Assembly (NCBI RefSeq): GCF_916618955.1
Contig: NZ_OU745390.1
Coordinates: 2,604,001-2,668,000 of the forward strand
DNA from: Pseudomonas sp. Marseille-Q3773
GTDB lineage: Bacteria; Pseudomonadota; Gammaproteobacteria; Pseudomonadales; Pseudomonadaceae
Direction of reading: 5' to 3'
Length of the DNA stretch: 64,000 bases
The translations under genes and the position numbers were made by a program. The notes under the pieces were generated by a model, which worked only from the letters and a program-made list of their open reading frames with translations, was not told the origin of the DNA and did not search any database. Shown piece after piece: positions 49,276-62,950 of this stretch; positions within the stretch are counted from its first letter, which is position 1, and every line of letters starts with the position of its first letter.

Positions 49276-49951
49276 CCTGCTTCCCCTGCTCGGCTCGGCG
49301 CTGATCCTCGGCCTGCTGGGCGGTGGCCACTGCCTGGGCATGTGTGGCGGCCTGATGGGCGCGCTGACCCTGGCCATCCCCCCGGAGCAACGCGGCCGGC
49401 GCCTGCGCCTGCTGCTGGCGTACAACCTTGGCCGGGTGCTCAGTTATGGCTGTGCCGGCCTGCTGCTGGGCCTGGCCGGCTGGGCCGTGGCCAGCAGCCC
49501 TGCGGCCCTGGCGCTGCGGGTGCTGGCGGCGCTGCTGTTGATCGTCATGGGGCTGTACCTGGCCGGCTGGTGGAGCGGGCTGACCCGCATCGAGGCGCTG
49601 GGCCGGGGGCTGTGGCGGCATATCCAGCCCGTGGCATCGCGCTTGCTCCCGGTGTCCAGCCTGCCGCGCGCGCTGCTGCTCGGGGCACTATGGGGGTGGC
49701 TGCCGTGCGGGCTGGTGTACAGCACCCTGCTGTGGGCTGCCAGCCAGGGCAATGCCGGGTACAGCGCAGCCTTGATGCTGGCATTCGGGGTGGGGACCTG
49801 GCCGGTGCTGCTGGCGACCGGGCTGGCGGCAGAACGGGTAAACACTATGTTGAAACGGCGCAGTGTGCGCGTGGCTGGCGGAGTGCTGGTGATGCTGTTT
49901 GGCATCTGGACCCTGCCCGGGCCACACCAGCATTGGCTGATGGGGCATTGA
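49268..49951 (+). CDS. SafE/TauE-like (DsbD-type) membrane protein of the cco cluster
   Basis: 227 residues from a GTG start inside the ccoS end. Six hydrophobic helices; the first loop carries GGGHCLGMCGG, the cysteine motif of the heavy-metal-associated SafE/DsbD-like family. Homologous genes follow ccoS in many proteobacteria and are thought to help copper handling during oxidase assembly, but the function is not well defined. Confidence 0.85.
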   Translation: MPDLLPLLGSALILGLLGGGHCLGMCGGLMGALTLAIPPEQRGRRLRLLLAYNLGRVLSYGCAGLLLGLAGWAVASSPAALALRVLAALLLIVMGLYLAGWWSGLTRIEALGRGLWRHIQPVASRLLPVSSLPRALLLGALWGWLPCGLVYSTLLWAASQGNAGYSAALMLAFGVGTWPVLLATGLAAERVNTMLKRRSVRVAGGVLVMLFGIWTLPGPHQHWLMGH

Positions 49952-49992
49952 AGGGGCCGCTTTGCGGCCTCGGAATCCACTGCCAATTCCCC

Positions 49993-50006
49993 TTGATACA
50001 AATCAA
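49993..50006 (+). promoter_or_regulatory. Perfect Anr (FNR-type) box for hemN
   Basis: TTGAT-ACAA-ATCAA, an exact consensus match, ends 63 bases before the hemN start. Confidence 0.9.
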
Positions 50007-50069
50007 CACAGATTCCTACAGACAACCCTAGACTCCGGTGCATTGCTGCTCTTTCCGGGGACCGCCCAC

Positions 50070-51452
50070 ATGCTCGACGACCTACGTTGGGATACCGACC
50101 TGATCCGCCGCTACGACCTGGCCGGACCACGCTACACCTCTTACCCGACCGCCGTGCAACTGCACAGCGAAGTGGGCTCGTTCGACCTGCTCCACGCCCT
50201 GCGCGAGAGCCGTCGGGCCGTGCGCCCGCTGTCGCTGTACGTGCACGTGCCGTTCTGTGCAAACATTTGTTACTACTGCGCCTGTAACAAAGTCATCACC
50301 AAGGACCGCGCCCGAGCCGCACCGTACCTGCAGCGCCTGGAACAGGAAATCCAGCTGATCGCCTGCCACCTCGACCCCAGACAACAGGTCGAACAGCTGC
50401 ATTTTGGCGGGGGCACCCCGACCTTCCTCAGCCATGTGGAACTGCGCCAGCTGATGGCCAGCCTGCGCCAGCATTTCCACCTGCTGGACGACGACTCCGG
50501 CGACTACGGCATCGAGATCGACCCCCGCGAGGCTGACTGGTCGACCATGGGCCTGCTGCGCGAACTGGGCTTCAACCGCGTCAGCCTTGGCGTGCAGGAC
50601 CTCGACCCGGCCGTGCAGCGCGCAGTCAATCGCCTGCAGAGCCTGGAGCAGACCCGCACCCTGATCGAGGCCGCGCGCACCCTGCAGTTCCGCTCGGTCA
50701 ACCTCGACCTGATCTACGGCCTGCCCAAGCAGACCCCGGAAGGCTTCGCCCGCACCGTCGAGGAAGTGATCCGCCTGCAACCCGACCGCCTGTCGGTATT
50801 CAACTACGCCCACCTGCCCGAGCGCTTCATGCCGCAACGGCGCATCGACAACAATGACCTGCCCAGCGCGGCCGCCAAGCTGGAGATGCTGCACAGCACC
50901 ATCGACCAGCTGACCGCAGCCGGCTATCGCTATATCGGCATGGACCATTTCGCCCTGCCCGATGACGAACTGGCCATTGCCCAGGAAGAAGGTACCCTGC
51001 AGCGCAACTTCCAGGGCTACACCACCCACGGGCACTGCGACCTGATCGGCCTGGGCGTGTCGGCCATCAGCCAGATCGGTGACCTGTACTGCCAGAACAG
51101 CAGCGACCTCAACACCTACCAGGACAGCCTCTCCAACGCCCAGCTGGCAACCCAGCGCGGCCTGATCTGCAACCACGACGACCGCTTGCGCCGGGCAGTG
51201 ATCCAGCAGCTGATCTGCCATTTCGAGCTGGACTTCGAGCCGATCGAACAAGCCTTCACCATCGATTTTCGTGGCTATTTCAACGACCTCTGGCCTGAAC
51301 TGCTGACCTTGCAGCGCGACGGCCTGATCCGCCTGGACGACAAGGGCATACGCATCCTGCCGGCCGGCCGCCTGCTGGCGCGCTCGGTATGCATGGTGTT
51401 CGACGCCTACCTGGGCCTGCACAACCGCCAGCGCTTTTCCCGGGTCATCTGA
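50070..51452 (+). CDS. hemN: HemN, oxygen-independent coproporphyrinogen III dehydrogenase
   Basis: 460 residues from the ATG at 50070. The radical-SAM site [13 protein letters not shown] (Cys-x3-Cys-x2-Cys-x-Cys) is near residue 61, then GGGTPTFLS and the C-terminal HemN domain. It converts coproporphyrinogen III to protoporphyrinogen IX without oxygen, feeding heme to the cbb3 oxidases. The perfect Anr box shows low-oxygen induction, and anr itself is the next gene. Confidence 0.96.
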   Translation: MLDDLRWDTDLIRRYDLAGPRYTSYPTAVQLHSEVGSFDLLHALRESRRAVRPLSLYVHVPFCANICYYCACNKVITKDRARAAPYLQRLEQEIQLIACHLDPRQQVEQLHFGGGTPTFLSHVELRQLMASLRQHFHLLDDDSGDYGIEIDPREADWSTMGLLRELGFNRVSLGVQDLDPAVQRAVNRLQSLEQTRTLIEAARTLQFRSVNLDLIYGLPKQTPEGFARTVEEVIRLQPDRLSVFNYAHLPERFMPQRRIDNNDLPSAAAKLEMLHSTIDQLTAAGYRYIGMDHFALPDDELAIAQEEGTLQRNFQGYTTHGHCDLIGLGVSAISQIGDLYCQNSSDLNTYQDSLSNAQLATQRGLICNHDDRLRRAVIQQLICHFELDFEPIEQAFTIDFRGYFNDLWPELLTLQRDGLIRLDDKGIRILPAGRLLARSVCMVFDAYLGLHNRQRFSRVI

Positions 51453-51633
51453 ACCGAGTCGTTCAACCGCATGGACAAGTTTCCTTGCCAGGCACACCAT
51501 GGGCACAGCGCAGGCCCCGGCACAGCCGCCGGGGCCTGGCCGGCGCGCAGTACGACAGCGTACGCTGGCCTACACCCTACGCCGTGAGTTACCCTTACGT
51601 CTTATGTGTGCTTTCCCACAAGGATCGAAAGAT

Positions 51634-52368
51634 ATGTCCGAGCCAGTCAAACTGCGCCCACACAACCAGGCCCATTGCAAGGACTGCAGCCTGGCCCCCC
51701 TGTGCCTGCCCCTGTCACTGAACCTGGAAGACATGGATGCACTTGACGAAATCGTCAAGCGCGGACGGCCGCTGAAAAAAGGCGAGTTCCTGTTCCGCCA
51801 GGGCGACAACTTCGGCTCGGTCTACGCGGTACGCTCCGGCGCCCTGAAAACCTTCAGCCTCAGCGACAGCGGCGAAGAGCAGATCACCGGCTTCCACCTG
51901 CCCAGCGAGCTGGTCGGCCTGTCGGGCATGGACACCGAGGCCTATCCGGTGTCGGCCCAGGCGCAGGAAACCACCTCGGTGTGTGAAATCCCCTTCGAGC
52001 GCCTCGACGAACTGTCGGTGCAGCTGCCACAGCTGCGTCGCCAGCTGATGCGGGTGATGAGCCGGGAAATCCGCGATGACCAGCAAATGATGCTGCTGCT
52101 GTCGAAAAAGACCGCCGACGAGCGCATCGCCACCTTCCTGGTCAACCTGTCGGCGCGCTTCCGTGCCCGCGGCTATTCGGCCAACCAGTTCCGCCTGAGC
52201 ATGTCGCGCAACGAAATCGGCAATTACCTTGGCCTGGCCGTGGAAACCGTGTCGCGGGTGTTCACCCGCTTCCAGCAGAACGGCCTGATCCGCGCCGAAG
52301 GCAAGGAAGTGCACATCCTCGACCCGATCCAGCTGTGCGCGCTGGCCGGCGGTGCGATGGAGGCCTGA
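51634..52368 (+). CDS. anr: Anr, oxygen-sensing FNR-family regulator
   Basis: 244 residues from the ATG at 51634. Cys15, Cys18, Cys24 and Cys118 have exactly the spacing of the [4Fe-4S] ligands of FNR. A cyclic-nucleotide-like beta barrel, a dimer helix and the helix-turn-helix [22 protein letters not shown] follow; Glu and Ser/Arg in ETVSR read the TTGAT half-site. It activates hemN and ccoN-1, whose boxes are visible in this window. Confidence 0.97.
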   Translation: MSEPVKLRPHNQAHCKDCSLAPLCLPLSLNLEDMDALDEIVKRGRPLKKGEFLFRQGDNFGSVYAVRSGALKTFSLSDSGEEQITGFHLPSELVGLSGMDTEAYPVSAQAQETTSVCEIPFERLDELSVQLPQLRRQLMRVMSREIRDDQQMMLLLSKKTADERIATFLVNLSARFRARGYSANQFRLSMSRNEIGNYLGLAVETVSRVFTRFQQNGLIRAEGKEVHILDPIQLCALAGGAMEA

Positions 52369-52422
52369 GGCGGCGTTTAGCAGGTATACTTGGGCATTCG
52401 TTTTCCCAGGATACCCGCAACA

Positions 52423-52971
52423 ATGCACAGCGACGCCTTCGACCTCAAAGCCCTGATCCGCCCGGTAGTGGACTTCCCCAAGCCGGGCGTGATCTTTCGC
52501 GACATCACCCCGCTGTTCCAGTCGCCACGCGGGCTGCGCTATGTGGCCGACCAGTTCATCGAGCGCTATGTCGAGGCCGAGTTCAGCCACATCGGTGCCA
52601 TGGATGCGCGAGGCTTCCTGATCGGCTCGATCATCGCCCACCAACTGAACAAACCGCTGATCCTGTTCCGCAAGCAGGGCAAGCTGCCCGCCGATGTGCT
52701 CAGCGAGGCCTACCAGACCGAGTACGGCGAAGCGTTCCTGGAAGTGCACGCCGACAGCCTGTGCGAAGGGGATTCGGTGCTGATCTTCGATGACCTGATT
52801 GCCACTGGCGGTACGCTGCTGGCAGCGGCCAACCTGGTGCGTCGGACCGGTGCGCAGGTGTTCGAGGCGGCGGCAATCATCGACCTGCCGGAGCTGGACG
52901 GGTCGCGCCGGCTACAGGCGGCGGGTGTGCCGACGTTCTGCCTGACCGAGTTTTCGCTCAGCGAATACTGA
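52423..52971 (+). CDS. apt: Adenine phosphoribosyltransferase
   Basis: 182 residues from the ATG at 52423. The PRPP-binding motif [17 protein letters not shown] (~118-134) and the N-terminal [18 protein letters not shown] are diagnostic of Apt. It converts adenine and PRPP to AMP. It lies 54 bases after anr. Confidence 0.96.
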   Translation: MHSDAFDLKALIRPVVDFPKPGVIFRDITPLFQSPRGLRYVADQFIERYVEAEFSHIGAMDARGFLIGSIIAHQLNKPLILFRKQGKLPADVLSEAYQTEYGEAFLEVHADSLCEGDSVLIFDDLIATGGTLLAAANLVRRTGAQVFEAAAIIDLPELDGSRRLQAAGVPTFCLTEFSLSEY

Positions 52972-52996
52972 GACCACGGGGCTGTTTTGCAGCCCA

Positions 52997-53080
52997 TCGC
53001 GACACAAGGCCGCTTCTACAGGGGAACGCAACCTCCTGTGGGAGCGGCCTTGTGTCGCGATGGGCCGCAAAGCGGCCCCG
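52997..53080. repeat. REP pair (GGCCTTGTGTCGCGA family)
   Basis: Inverted copies TCGCGACACAAGGCCGCTTC and GAGCGGCCTTGTGTCGCGA lie between convergent apt and recR, plus a GGGCCGCAAAGCGGCCCC hairpin. Likely two-way terminator. Confidence 0.8.
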
Positions 53081-53091
53081 GCAATCCTGAA

Positions 53092-53694
53092 TCAGAGCGA
53101 AATCGGCCGCCGCCCGGCGAAGGCATGGGCCAGGGTCCCGCCGTCGACCAGCTCCAGCTCTCCTCCCAGCGGCACACCATGGGCAATGCGCGACGCCACC
53201 AGGCCCTTCTCGCTCAGCAGCTGGGCGATGTAATGCGCAGTCGCCTCACCTTCCACCGTCGGGTTGGTGGCCAGGATCACCTCGGTAAAGGTGCCCTGCT
53301 CCTCGATCCGCGCCATCAATTGCGGAATGCCGATCGCCTCCGGCCCCAGGCCGTCCAGCGGCGACAGGTGGCCCTTGAGCACGAAATAGCGGCCACGGTA
53401 GCCGGTCTGCTCCACCGCATACACATCGGTCGGGCCCTCGACCACGCACAACTGGGTATCGTCACGGCGCGTGTCGGCGCATTGCGGGCACAGCTCCTGC
53501 TCGGTCAGGGTACGGCACTGGCGGCAATGCCCTACCCCTTCCATGGCCTGGGTCAGGGCCTGAGCCAGGCGCAGGCCGCCGCTGCGGTCACGCTCGAGCA
53601 GCTGCAGTGCCATGCGCTGGGCGGTTTTCTGGCCGACACCCGGGAGAATACGCAGGGCATCGATCAGTTGGCGGATGAGAGGGCTGAAGCTCAT
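53092..53694 (-). CDS. recR: RecR, recombination mediator
   Basis: 200 residues from the ATG at 53694. HhH motif [16 protein letters not shown], a four-Cys zinc finger ([16 protein letters not shown]), then a Toprim domain ([20 protein letters not shown]). With RecO and RecF it loads RecA at gaps. Last gene of the dnaX-ybaB-recR group. Confidence 0.97.
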   Translation of the reverse strand: MSFSPLIRQLIDALRILPGVGQKTAQRMALQLLERDRSGGLRLAQALTQAMEGVGHCRQCRTLTEQELCPQCADTRRDDTQLCVVEGPTDVYAVEQTGYRGRYFVLKGHLSPLDGLGPEAIGIPQLMARIEEQGTFTEVILATNPTVEGEATAHYIAQLLSEKGLVASRIAHGVPLGGELELVDGGTLAHAFAGRRPISL

Positions 53695-53790
53695 GGGAAA
53701 GGCCTGACAATTCAATAAGAGGCGGTTTATACCCAGCACTGACAATGCCGTCAAACCAGCAGACCGCGTCCGGGGGAAAATCTCCCCCGA

Positions 53791-53820
53791 AAAAAAACCG
53801 CCGCTGTTGTCAGCGGCGGT
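53791..53820 (-). terminator. Intrinsic terminator between ybaB and recR
   Basis: On the minus strand ACCGCCGCTG-ACAA-CAGCGGCGGT is followed by T8: a strong stem with a T-tract 20 bases after ybaB. recR would need read-through or its own promoter. Confidence 0.85.
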
Positions 53821-53839
53821 TCCTGGTAACGCAATGCCC

Positions 53840-54175
53840 TTAGAACGGCATCTTTAAGCCCCGCGGCAATTGCATGCCGGCAGTCATGCTGCCCATCTTT
53901 TCCTGGCTGTTCTTCTCGACCTTGCGCACGGCGTCGTTCAGTGCGGCAGCGATCAGGTCTTCCAGCACTTCCTTGTCGTCTGCGTCAGTCGACATCAGGC
54001 TCTGGTCGATGCTGACGCGCTTCACGTCGTGACGACCGGTCATCACCACGCTCACCAGGCCGCCACCGGACTGGCCGGTAACTTCGGCGTTGGCCAGCTC
54101 TTCCTGCATCTTCTGCATCTTTTCCTGCATTTGCTGGGCCTGCTTCATCAGGCCGGCCATGCCACCTTTCATCAT
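53840..54175 (-). CDS. ybaB: YbaB/EbfC nucleoid-associated protein
   Basis: 111 residues from the ATG at 54175 ([21 protein letters not shown]). Length and the helix-rich N-terminus with [15 protein letters not shown] are typical of the YbaB/EbfC dimer, which binds DNA without strict specificity. It sits between dnaX and recR, the standard bacterial order. Confidence 0.96.
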   Translation of the reverse strand: MMKGGMAGLMKQAQQMQEKMQKMQEELANAEVTGQSGGGLVSVVMTGRHDVKRVSIDQSLMSTDADDKEVLEDLIAAALNDAVRKVEKNSQEKMGSMTAGMQLPRGLKMPF

Positions 54176-54238
54176 GGGGTATACCTCGATTGGGTCATGT
54201 GATGCGGCCCGGCACCCGGCCAGCCGCATGGTTATCCG

Positions 54239-56302
<2,064 letters not shown>

Positions 56303-56426
56303 CGAAAAACCATCGTAGCCTGATCGAGCGGAAGATCGCTAATGCTAGCGGAGCGGGGGCAAAAATGCACCCTGCGCAGCTCGTCTAAGCTAGAAACTGA
56401 GTGTGCTGTCCAGGGAGGATACGCCT

Positions 56427-57194
56427 TTGCGCAGACTGCTGACCTTGTTGTTGATCTGGAGCTCGCAGAGTCTTGCCGAACAGGCGGTGCTGCGCTTTTC
56501 CGTGGCGGAAAGCTGGAGCATGCCGCTGGTGCGCATCGAAGCCGAGCAGCCAGTGGAAGGCCTGCTGTACGACCTCACCCAGGCGCTGGCCAGAGAGGTT
56601 GGCGCGCACCCGGTGTACCACGTCATGGCCCGCCTGCGCCTGCAGGAGGCAATGGAGCATGGTGATATCGATGTGCGTTGCTATGTCAGCACCCGCTGGT
56701 TCGATAACCCACCGAAGAATTTTGTCTGGAGCATCCCGTTGATTCATCAGCGCGACCTGCTGGTGGGCCGCCCGGGCCTCAGCCCGCCAACGTCCCTCGG
56801 GCAACTGCCGTCCCAGACGATCGGCACGGTGCTGGGCTACATCTACCCAAGCCTGCAGCCTCTGCTTGAGCAGGGCCGATTGCAGCGTGAAGACAGCCGC
56901 AACCAGTTGCTGGTACTGCAGAAGTTGCAGGCCGGCCGCTATCGCTACGCGGTCAGCAACCAGCTGTCCCTGCAGTGGTTCAACCGGAGCCGACCAAACG
57001 GGCAGCGCCTGCAGGCACTGACGGTGCTGGACGAGCAGGAGCTGGGCTGCATGGTACGCAATGATCCGGCGATACCGACCCAGGAGCTGCTGCGGGCGCT
57101 GGCGCGGATGAAGCAGTCAGGGGAAATCGAACGGATTGTGCAGCGCTATGAAGGGCTGGGGCATCAGCACGCGATGCCGATAGCCCAACCATGA
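56427..57194 (+). CDS. Orphan solute-binding protein (SBP_bac_3 type)
   Basis: 255 residues from a TTG start chosen because GGGAGG lies seven bases upstream and the signal peptide begins there (LRRLLTLLLIWSSQSLA); an upstream GTG at 56403 adds eight residues. The mature part (VLRFSVAESWSMPLVRIE) is a PBPb-type fold. No transporter partners are adjacent. Its ligand is unknown; it resembles the protein at 34523-35332 in type but not closely. Confidence 0.78.
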   Translation: MRRLLTLLLIWSSQSLAEQAVLRFSVAESWSMPLVRIEAEQPVEGLLYDLTQALAREVGAHPVYHVMARLRLQEAMEHGDIDVRCYVSTRWFDNPPKNFVWSIPLIHQRDLLVGRPGLSPPTSLGQLPSQTIGTVLGYIYPSLQPLLEQGRLQREDSRNQLLVLQKLQAGRYRYAVSNQLSLQWFNRSRPNGQRLQALTVLDEQELGCMVRNDPAIPTQELLRALARMKQSGEIERIVQRYEGLGHQHAMPIAQP

Positions 57195-57211
57195 GCACGT
57201 CCCTGCCCCCC

Positions 57212-57700
57212 TCACACCACCGCCACCAAGGCTGCACTGAGGAAAAGCCCCACACCGAACACCGCGTGCGTCACCAGGCTCCTCAGGCAGTTACGCGCCG
57301 GTGTCGGTGTCTTCGAAGCGAAGAACCCCGCCCCCATCGCCGGCTGCATGAGACACAGCGGCGCCACCACCGTCCCCACACCCACCATCAGCGCCGGCCA
57401 CAGGGTCGGCGCCAGCAACCAGCCTTCGCCGACGATCAGCACCAGCAGCAGGGCGAACAGCACGCCGATGGCGTAATGAACGAGCCATCCCCACAGCCGT
57501 TCGTGGCGCACCGGCTCCGCCCGGGCAATTGCCTGATGCCGTACCCGTCCCTGCAACAGATGCCCCGCCCAGCGCCCGACCATGGCGAAGTTCGGCGTGG
57601 CAACCCCCAGGCGCCGCAGCAACAAGCCCCACCCATCCATGACCAGCGTGGCACCCACGCCAATCGGCAAGGCAGCAGAAAGCATGGCAGTAAACGTCAT
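57212..57700 (-). CDS. DUF2938 membrane protein
   Basis: 162 residues with four hydrophobic helices (about 5-25, 70-95, 98-115, 140-160) and the conserved DGWGLLLRRLGVATPNFAMVGRWAGHL of DUF2938. Function unknown. It is divergent from a MerR-type regulator, with a perfect palindrome between them, so it is likely that regulator's target. Confidence 0.82.
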   Translation of the reverse strand: MTFTAMLSAALPIGVGATLVMDGWGLLLRRLGVATPNFAMVGRWAGHLLQGRVRHQAIARAEPVRHERLWGWLVHYAIGVLFALLLVLIVGEGWLLAPTLWPALMVGVGTVVAPLCLMQPAMGAGFFASKTPTPARNCLRSLVTHAVFGVGLFLSAALVAVV

Positions 57701-57748
57701 TGAAAAGGCCCTCGAAGATTGACGGTCGTCACTACGCCGCGCAGCATA

Positions 57749-57766
57749 GAAGTTGAAGTCAACTTC
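57749..57766. promoter_or_regulatory. Palindromic MerR-type operator
   Basis: GAAGTTGA-AG-TCAACTTC is a perfect 8-2-8 inverted repeat between the divergent DUF2938 and MerR genes, 16 bases before the regulator start. Confidence 0.65.
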
Positions 57767-57782
57767 AAGTCAAGGGCCCGCA

Positions 57783-58190
57783 ATGGACATTGCCGATGTC
57801 GCCAGGCGCACAGGCGTACCCGCCTCGACGCTGCGTTACTACGAAAAGAAAGGCTTGCTCAAGTCACTTGCCGGGCGCGGCCAACGACGGCAGTTTGCCG
57901 CGGATGTGGCAGACCGGCTGGCACTGATAGCCCTGGGGCAAGCGGCAGGATTTTCGCTGGATGAAGTGGGAGCGATGTTGGTGGACCTGCAGGTCGACCG
58001 GCAACTGCTGATCGCCAAGGCCGACGAACTGGATGCACGGATCAGGCGCTTGCAGGCGATGAGCAAGGGCCTGCGGCATGCGGCGCAGTGCCCGGAAGCG
58101 GATCACCTGGCATGCCCGACGTTCCAGCGGCTGATGAAGCTGTCGGCGGCGGGGTATGGTAAGAGGCAGAACCGGTCAACGCTGTCATGA
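57783..58190 (+). CDS. MerR-family transcriptional regulator
   Basis: 135 residues. The N-terminal winged helix DIADVARRTGVPASTLRYYEKKGLL is classic MerR; a coiled-coil helix (residues ~75-110) follows, with CPEADHLACPTFQRL near the C-terminus carrying two cysteines that could sense metal or oxidants. It probably controls itself and the divergent DUF2938 gene through the palindrome between them. Confidence 0.88.
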   Translation: MDIADVARRTGVPASTLRYYEKKGLLKSLAGRGQRRQFAADVADRLALIALGQAAGFSLDEVGAMLVDLQVDRQLLIAKADELDARIRRLQAMSKGLRHAAQCPEADHLACPTFQRLMKLSAAGYGKRQNRSTLS

Positions 58191-58334
58191 AACACCCAGG
58201 ATAGAGACACTGGCTGCAACAACCGAACCAAATGATGGCTCATTAATATCAATAAGCTATCACTCAGTGTAGAGTGACGCGCCTGCGCACCCAGCTGCGT
58301 GCCGAGAACCGTATTCACACTCAGGAAAAGTTGC

Positions 58335-58760
58335 ATGTCCACAGTAAGAAACCTGACCGTTGCCGCACTCATAGCGCTGACCCCTGGTTGTGCTACCGGC
58401 CCTAATTCGGTCCAGGAGTCGGAACTTGCCGGCTATCGCGCCAGAAACCTCGCGGTTGAAGAAAAGAACCCTGGGCTTGCTGCCGGCCTTGGCCTGCTTC
58501 CAGGTGGCGGTTCCTTCTACGGTCGTGCATACGGCTTTGGCGTGGTCAACCTGCTGCTCTGGCCGCTTTCCATTTTTTGGGACCCGGTGAGCGGGCATGA
58601 CGCCGCAGAACTCATCAACTATCAGGCCACCAGGGCTCACGTTGCGAGCTTGAAAAAACACGATATGGACGAGTTGGACGCCCAGCTTGAGTCCGATGCA
58701 ATCGACGTCAAGCGCTACACGCTCGACAAACGCAGAATCGATGAAAAGTACAACCTCTGA
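58335..58760 (+). CDS. Small lipoprotein
   Basis: 141 residues from the ATG at 58335. The signal peptide ends in the lipobox LTPGC (Cys at about 19). A later hydrophobic stretch (GFGVVNLLLWPLSIFW, about 76-91) may also contact the membrane. The C-terminal half is rich in Lys, Asp and Glu. It is of unknown function; GGGSFYGRAYGFGVVNLLLWP resembles glycine-zipper-like segments of envelope lipoproteins. Confidence 0.75.
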   Translation: MSTVRNLTVAALIALTPGCATGPNSVQESELAGYRARNLAVEEKNPGLAAGLGLLPGGGSFYGRAYGFGVVNLLLWPLSIFWDPVSGHDAAELINYQATRAHVASLKKHDMDELDAQLESDAIDVKRYTLDKRRIDEKYNL

Positions 58761-59012
58761 GGGCTTCGGCCGAACAGCGCAACGCCCGGCCTGAGGCTGG
58801 CGTATCCGAAGATACGGCCTGGGTCGGCCTGCCTGGCTTGTGGCACGGATGGGATGGATGAAGGCCTGTCCGCTGCCGATCATTGTACGGATGCAGGGAG
58901 TGTTGGGTTGTCAGCTTGCAAGATGACGCTTCATTCGGGAGATCCTGAATGCCGTCGTAACCAGAAATGTTTCTAGCGAGGCGTCTTGAGGATTCAAGAG
59001 CCTGAAATGGAG

Positions 59013-59117
59013 GCAGCCCCACCAGCCACACCCCGGCACTCGATGTTCCCGCTATGGCTGCTCCCTTCCGGGCCTGACCAGGTTAACGGGTAATCAATGC
59101 GGGGGGACCGATGGGGC
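59013..59117 (-). ncRNA. ffs: 4.5S signal recognition particle RNA
   Basis: On the minus strand the sequence contains GGTCAGGCCCGGAAGGGAGCAGCC-like core (GGTCAGGCCCGGAAGGGAGC at about 59083-59064), the invariant Ffh-binding tip, and complementary G/C-rich ends (GGCCCCATC near 59117 with GTGGGGCTGCC near 59013) that close the long hairpin. Exact ends are approximate. It binds Ffh to target inner-membrane proteins. Confidence 0.93.
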
Positions 59118-59248
59118 CACCACTGCAGAACTCGCTGAGCAGCGAGTGGCGCCATTGTACCGGTCTTGGGAGCAGATACAACCTCTGGGGCGAGAAAAAG
59201 TCATCATTTCTCAATGACTTGTCCAAGTTGCTGCGGCCTGGCGGGCCT

Positions 59249-59274
59249 CTTCGCGGGCACGCCCGCTCCCACAA
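59249..59274. repeat. Single REP element
   Basis: One copy of CTCTTCGCGGGCACGCCCGC followed by TCCCACAA between the SRP RNA and ligA. Confidence 0.7.
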
Positions 59275-59289
59275 CGGGCGAGCAGGACT

Positions 59290-61785
<2,496 letters not shown>

Positions 61786-61855
61786 GGCCGGCACAGGCAA
61801 CAGCAACACCCGCACCGCCCAGCGCGCCCTCAGGCTGCTCTTTCGTCTGGATCTG

Positions 61856-62746
61856 TCAGCGCTTCTGCGTCAGCGCACGGCGCTCGAACTCGACGATACG
61901 CTGGCGATAGTGCTCGATGGTCTGGGCGGTCAGCACGCTGCGCTGGTCGTCCTTGAGCTCACCGTTCAGTTCGTGGGCCAGCTTGCGCGCCGCAGCCACC
62001 ATCACGTCGAAGGCCTGCTTCGGATGACGCGGGCCCGGCAGACCGAGGAAGAAGCTCACCGCACGGGTGCTGAAGTGGTCGATATCGTCCAGGTCGAATA
62101 CGCCAGGCTTGACTGCGTTGGCCATGGAGAACAGCACTTCACCGTGGCCGGCCATGCTCTCGTGACGGTGGAAGATGTCCATTTCGCCGAAGCGCAGGCC
62201 ACTTTCCAGAATGTTCTGCAGCAGCGCCGGGCCCTTGAAGCCACCCTCGTCGCGGGAGATCACGCTGATCACCAGCACTTCCTCGGCCGGTGGCAGCTCC
62301 TTGACGCTGTTGTTGGCAGGTGCCGGATTGCTGCTGCGGGTGTTTTCCGCAGCAAAGTCGTCATCGCTGTCGCCAAACAGGTCGGCCTCACGCGGCTCGG
62401 CGCTCAGGTTCAGGTCGCCCTGCTGCGCCTCGGCAGCCGCAGTGGCACGCTTGCTGCGCTTGCTGGCCTTGGCCGGCTTGGGTTCGCGCTCGCGGTCACG
62501 TGCAGAAGCGCTGAGCGACGGCAGGTCGCTTTCGTCCAGCTCAGGCTCCTTGTGGGTTTCCAGCACCCGCGACGGGCCAAGCACTTCGGCATTGCCCTCT
62601 TCGTCCGGCAGGTTGGCATAGCTGCGATCCAGACGGAATTTCAACTTGCCTTTGCCGCCGCGCATGCGGCGCCAGCCGTCGAAAAGAATCCCGGCAATGA
62701 CAATGATGCCGATGACGATCAGCCACTCGCGCAGACCGATTTCCAT
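61856..62746 (-). CDS. zipA: ZipA, cell division protein
   Basis: 296 residues from the ATG at 62746. One N-terminal membrane anchor ([25 protein letters not shown]) is followed by a charged, Pro/Ala-rich linker and the C-terminal FtsZ-binding domain ([38 protein letters not shown]). It tethers FtsZ to the inner membrane at the division site. Confidence 0.96.
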   Translation of the reverse strand: MEIGLREWLIVIGIIVIAGILFDGWRRMRGGKGKLKFRLDRSYANLPDEEGNAEVLGPSRVLETHKEPELDESDLPSLSASARDREREPKPAKASKRSKRATAAAEAQQGDLNLSAEPREADLFGDSDDDFAAENTRSSNPAPANNSVKELPPAEEVLVISVISRDEGGFKGPALLQNILESGLRFGEMDIFHRHESMAGHGEVLFSMANAVKPGVFDLDDIDHFSTRAVSFFLGLPGPRHPKQAFDVMVAAARKLAHELNGELKDDQRSVLTAQTIEHYRQRIVEFERRALTQKR

Positions 62747-62782
62747 GTAATCCCGTGCCTCTATAAAAATATGCTTGAAAAC

Positions 62783-62801
62783 AAAGGGTTCAAAGCCCTT
62801 T
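62783..62801 (-). terminator. Possible terminator or attenuator between smc and zipA
   Basis: On the minus strand AAAGGG pairs with CCCTTT around a short loop, followed by TGTTTTC. Weak stem; it could reduce read-through from smc to zipA. Confidence 0.35.
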
Positions 62802-62950
62802 AACACGTGGCGCCAACTCTATGTTCTGACAGGCGTTTTACCCACGCAAAAAACGAGTGACATTAAGCTAGCACGACCAAAGACAACTTTACACCGTCTG
62901 TCGCACATGGCGGGGGCATTTCGCTACAGAATATGCCCCATCGTCGCGTA

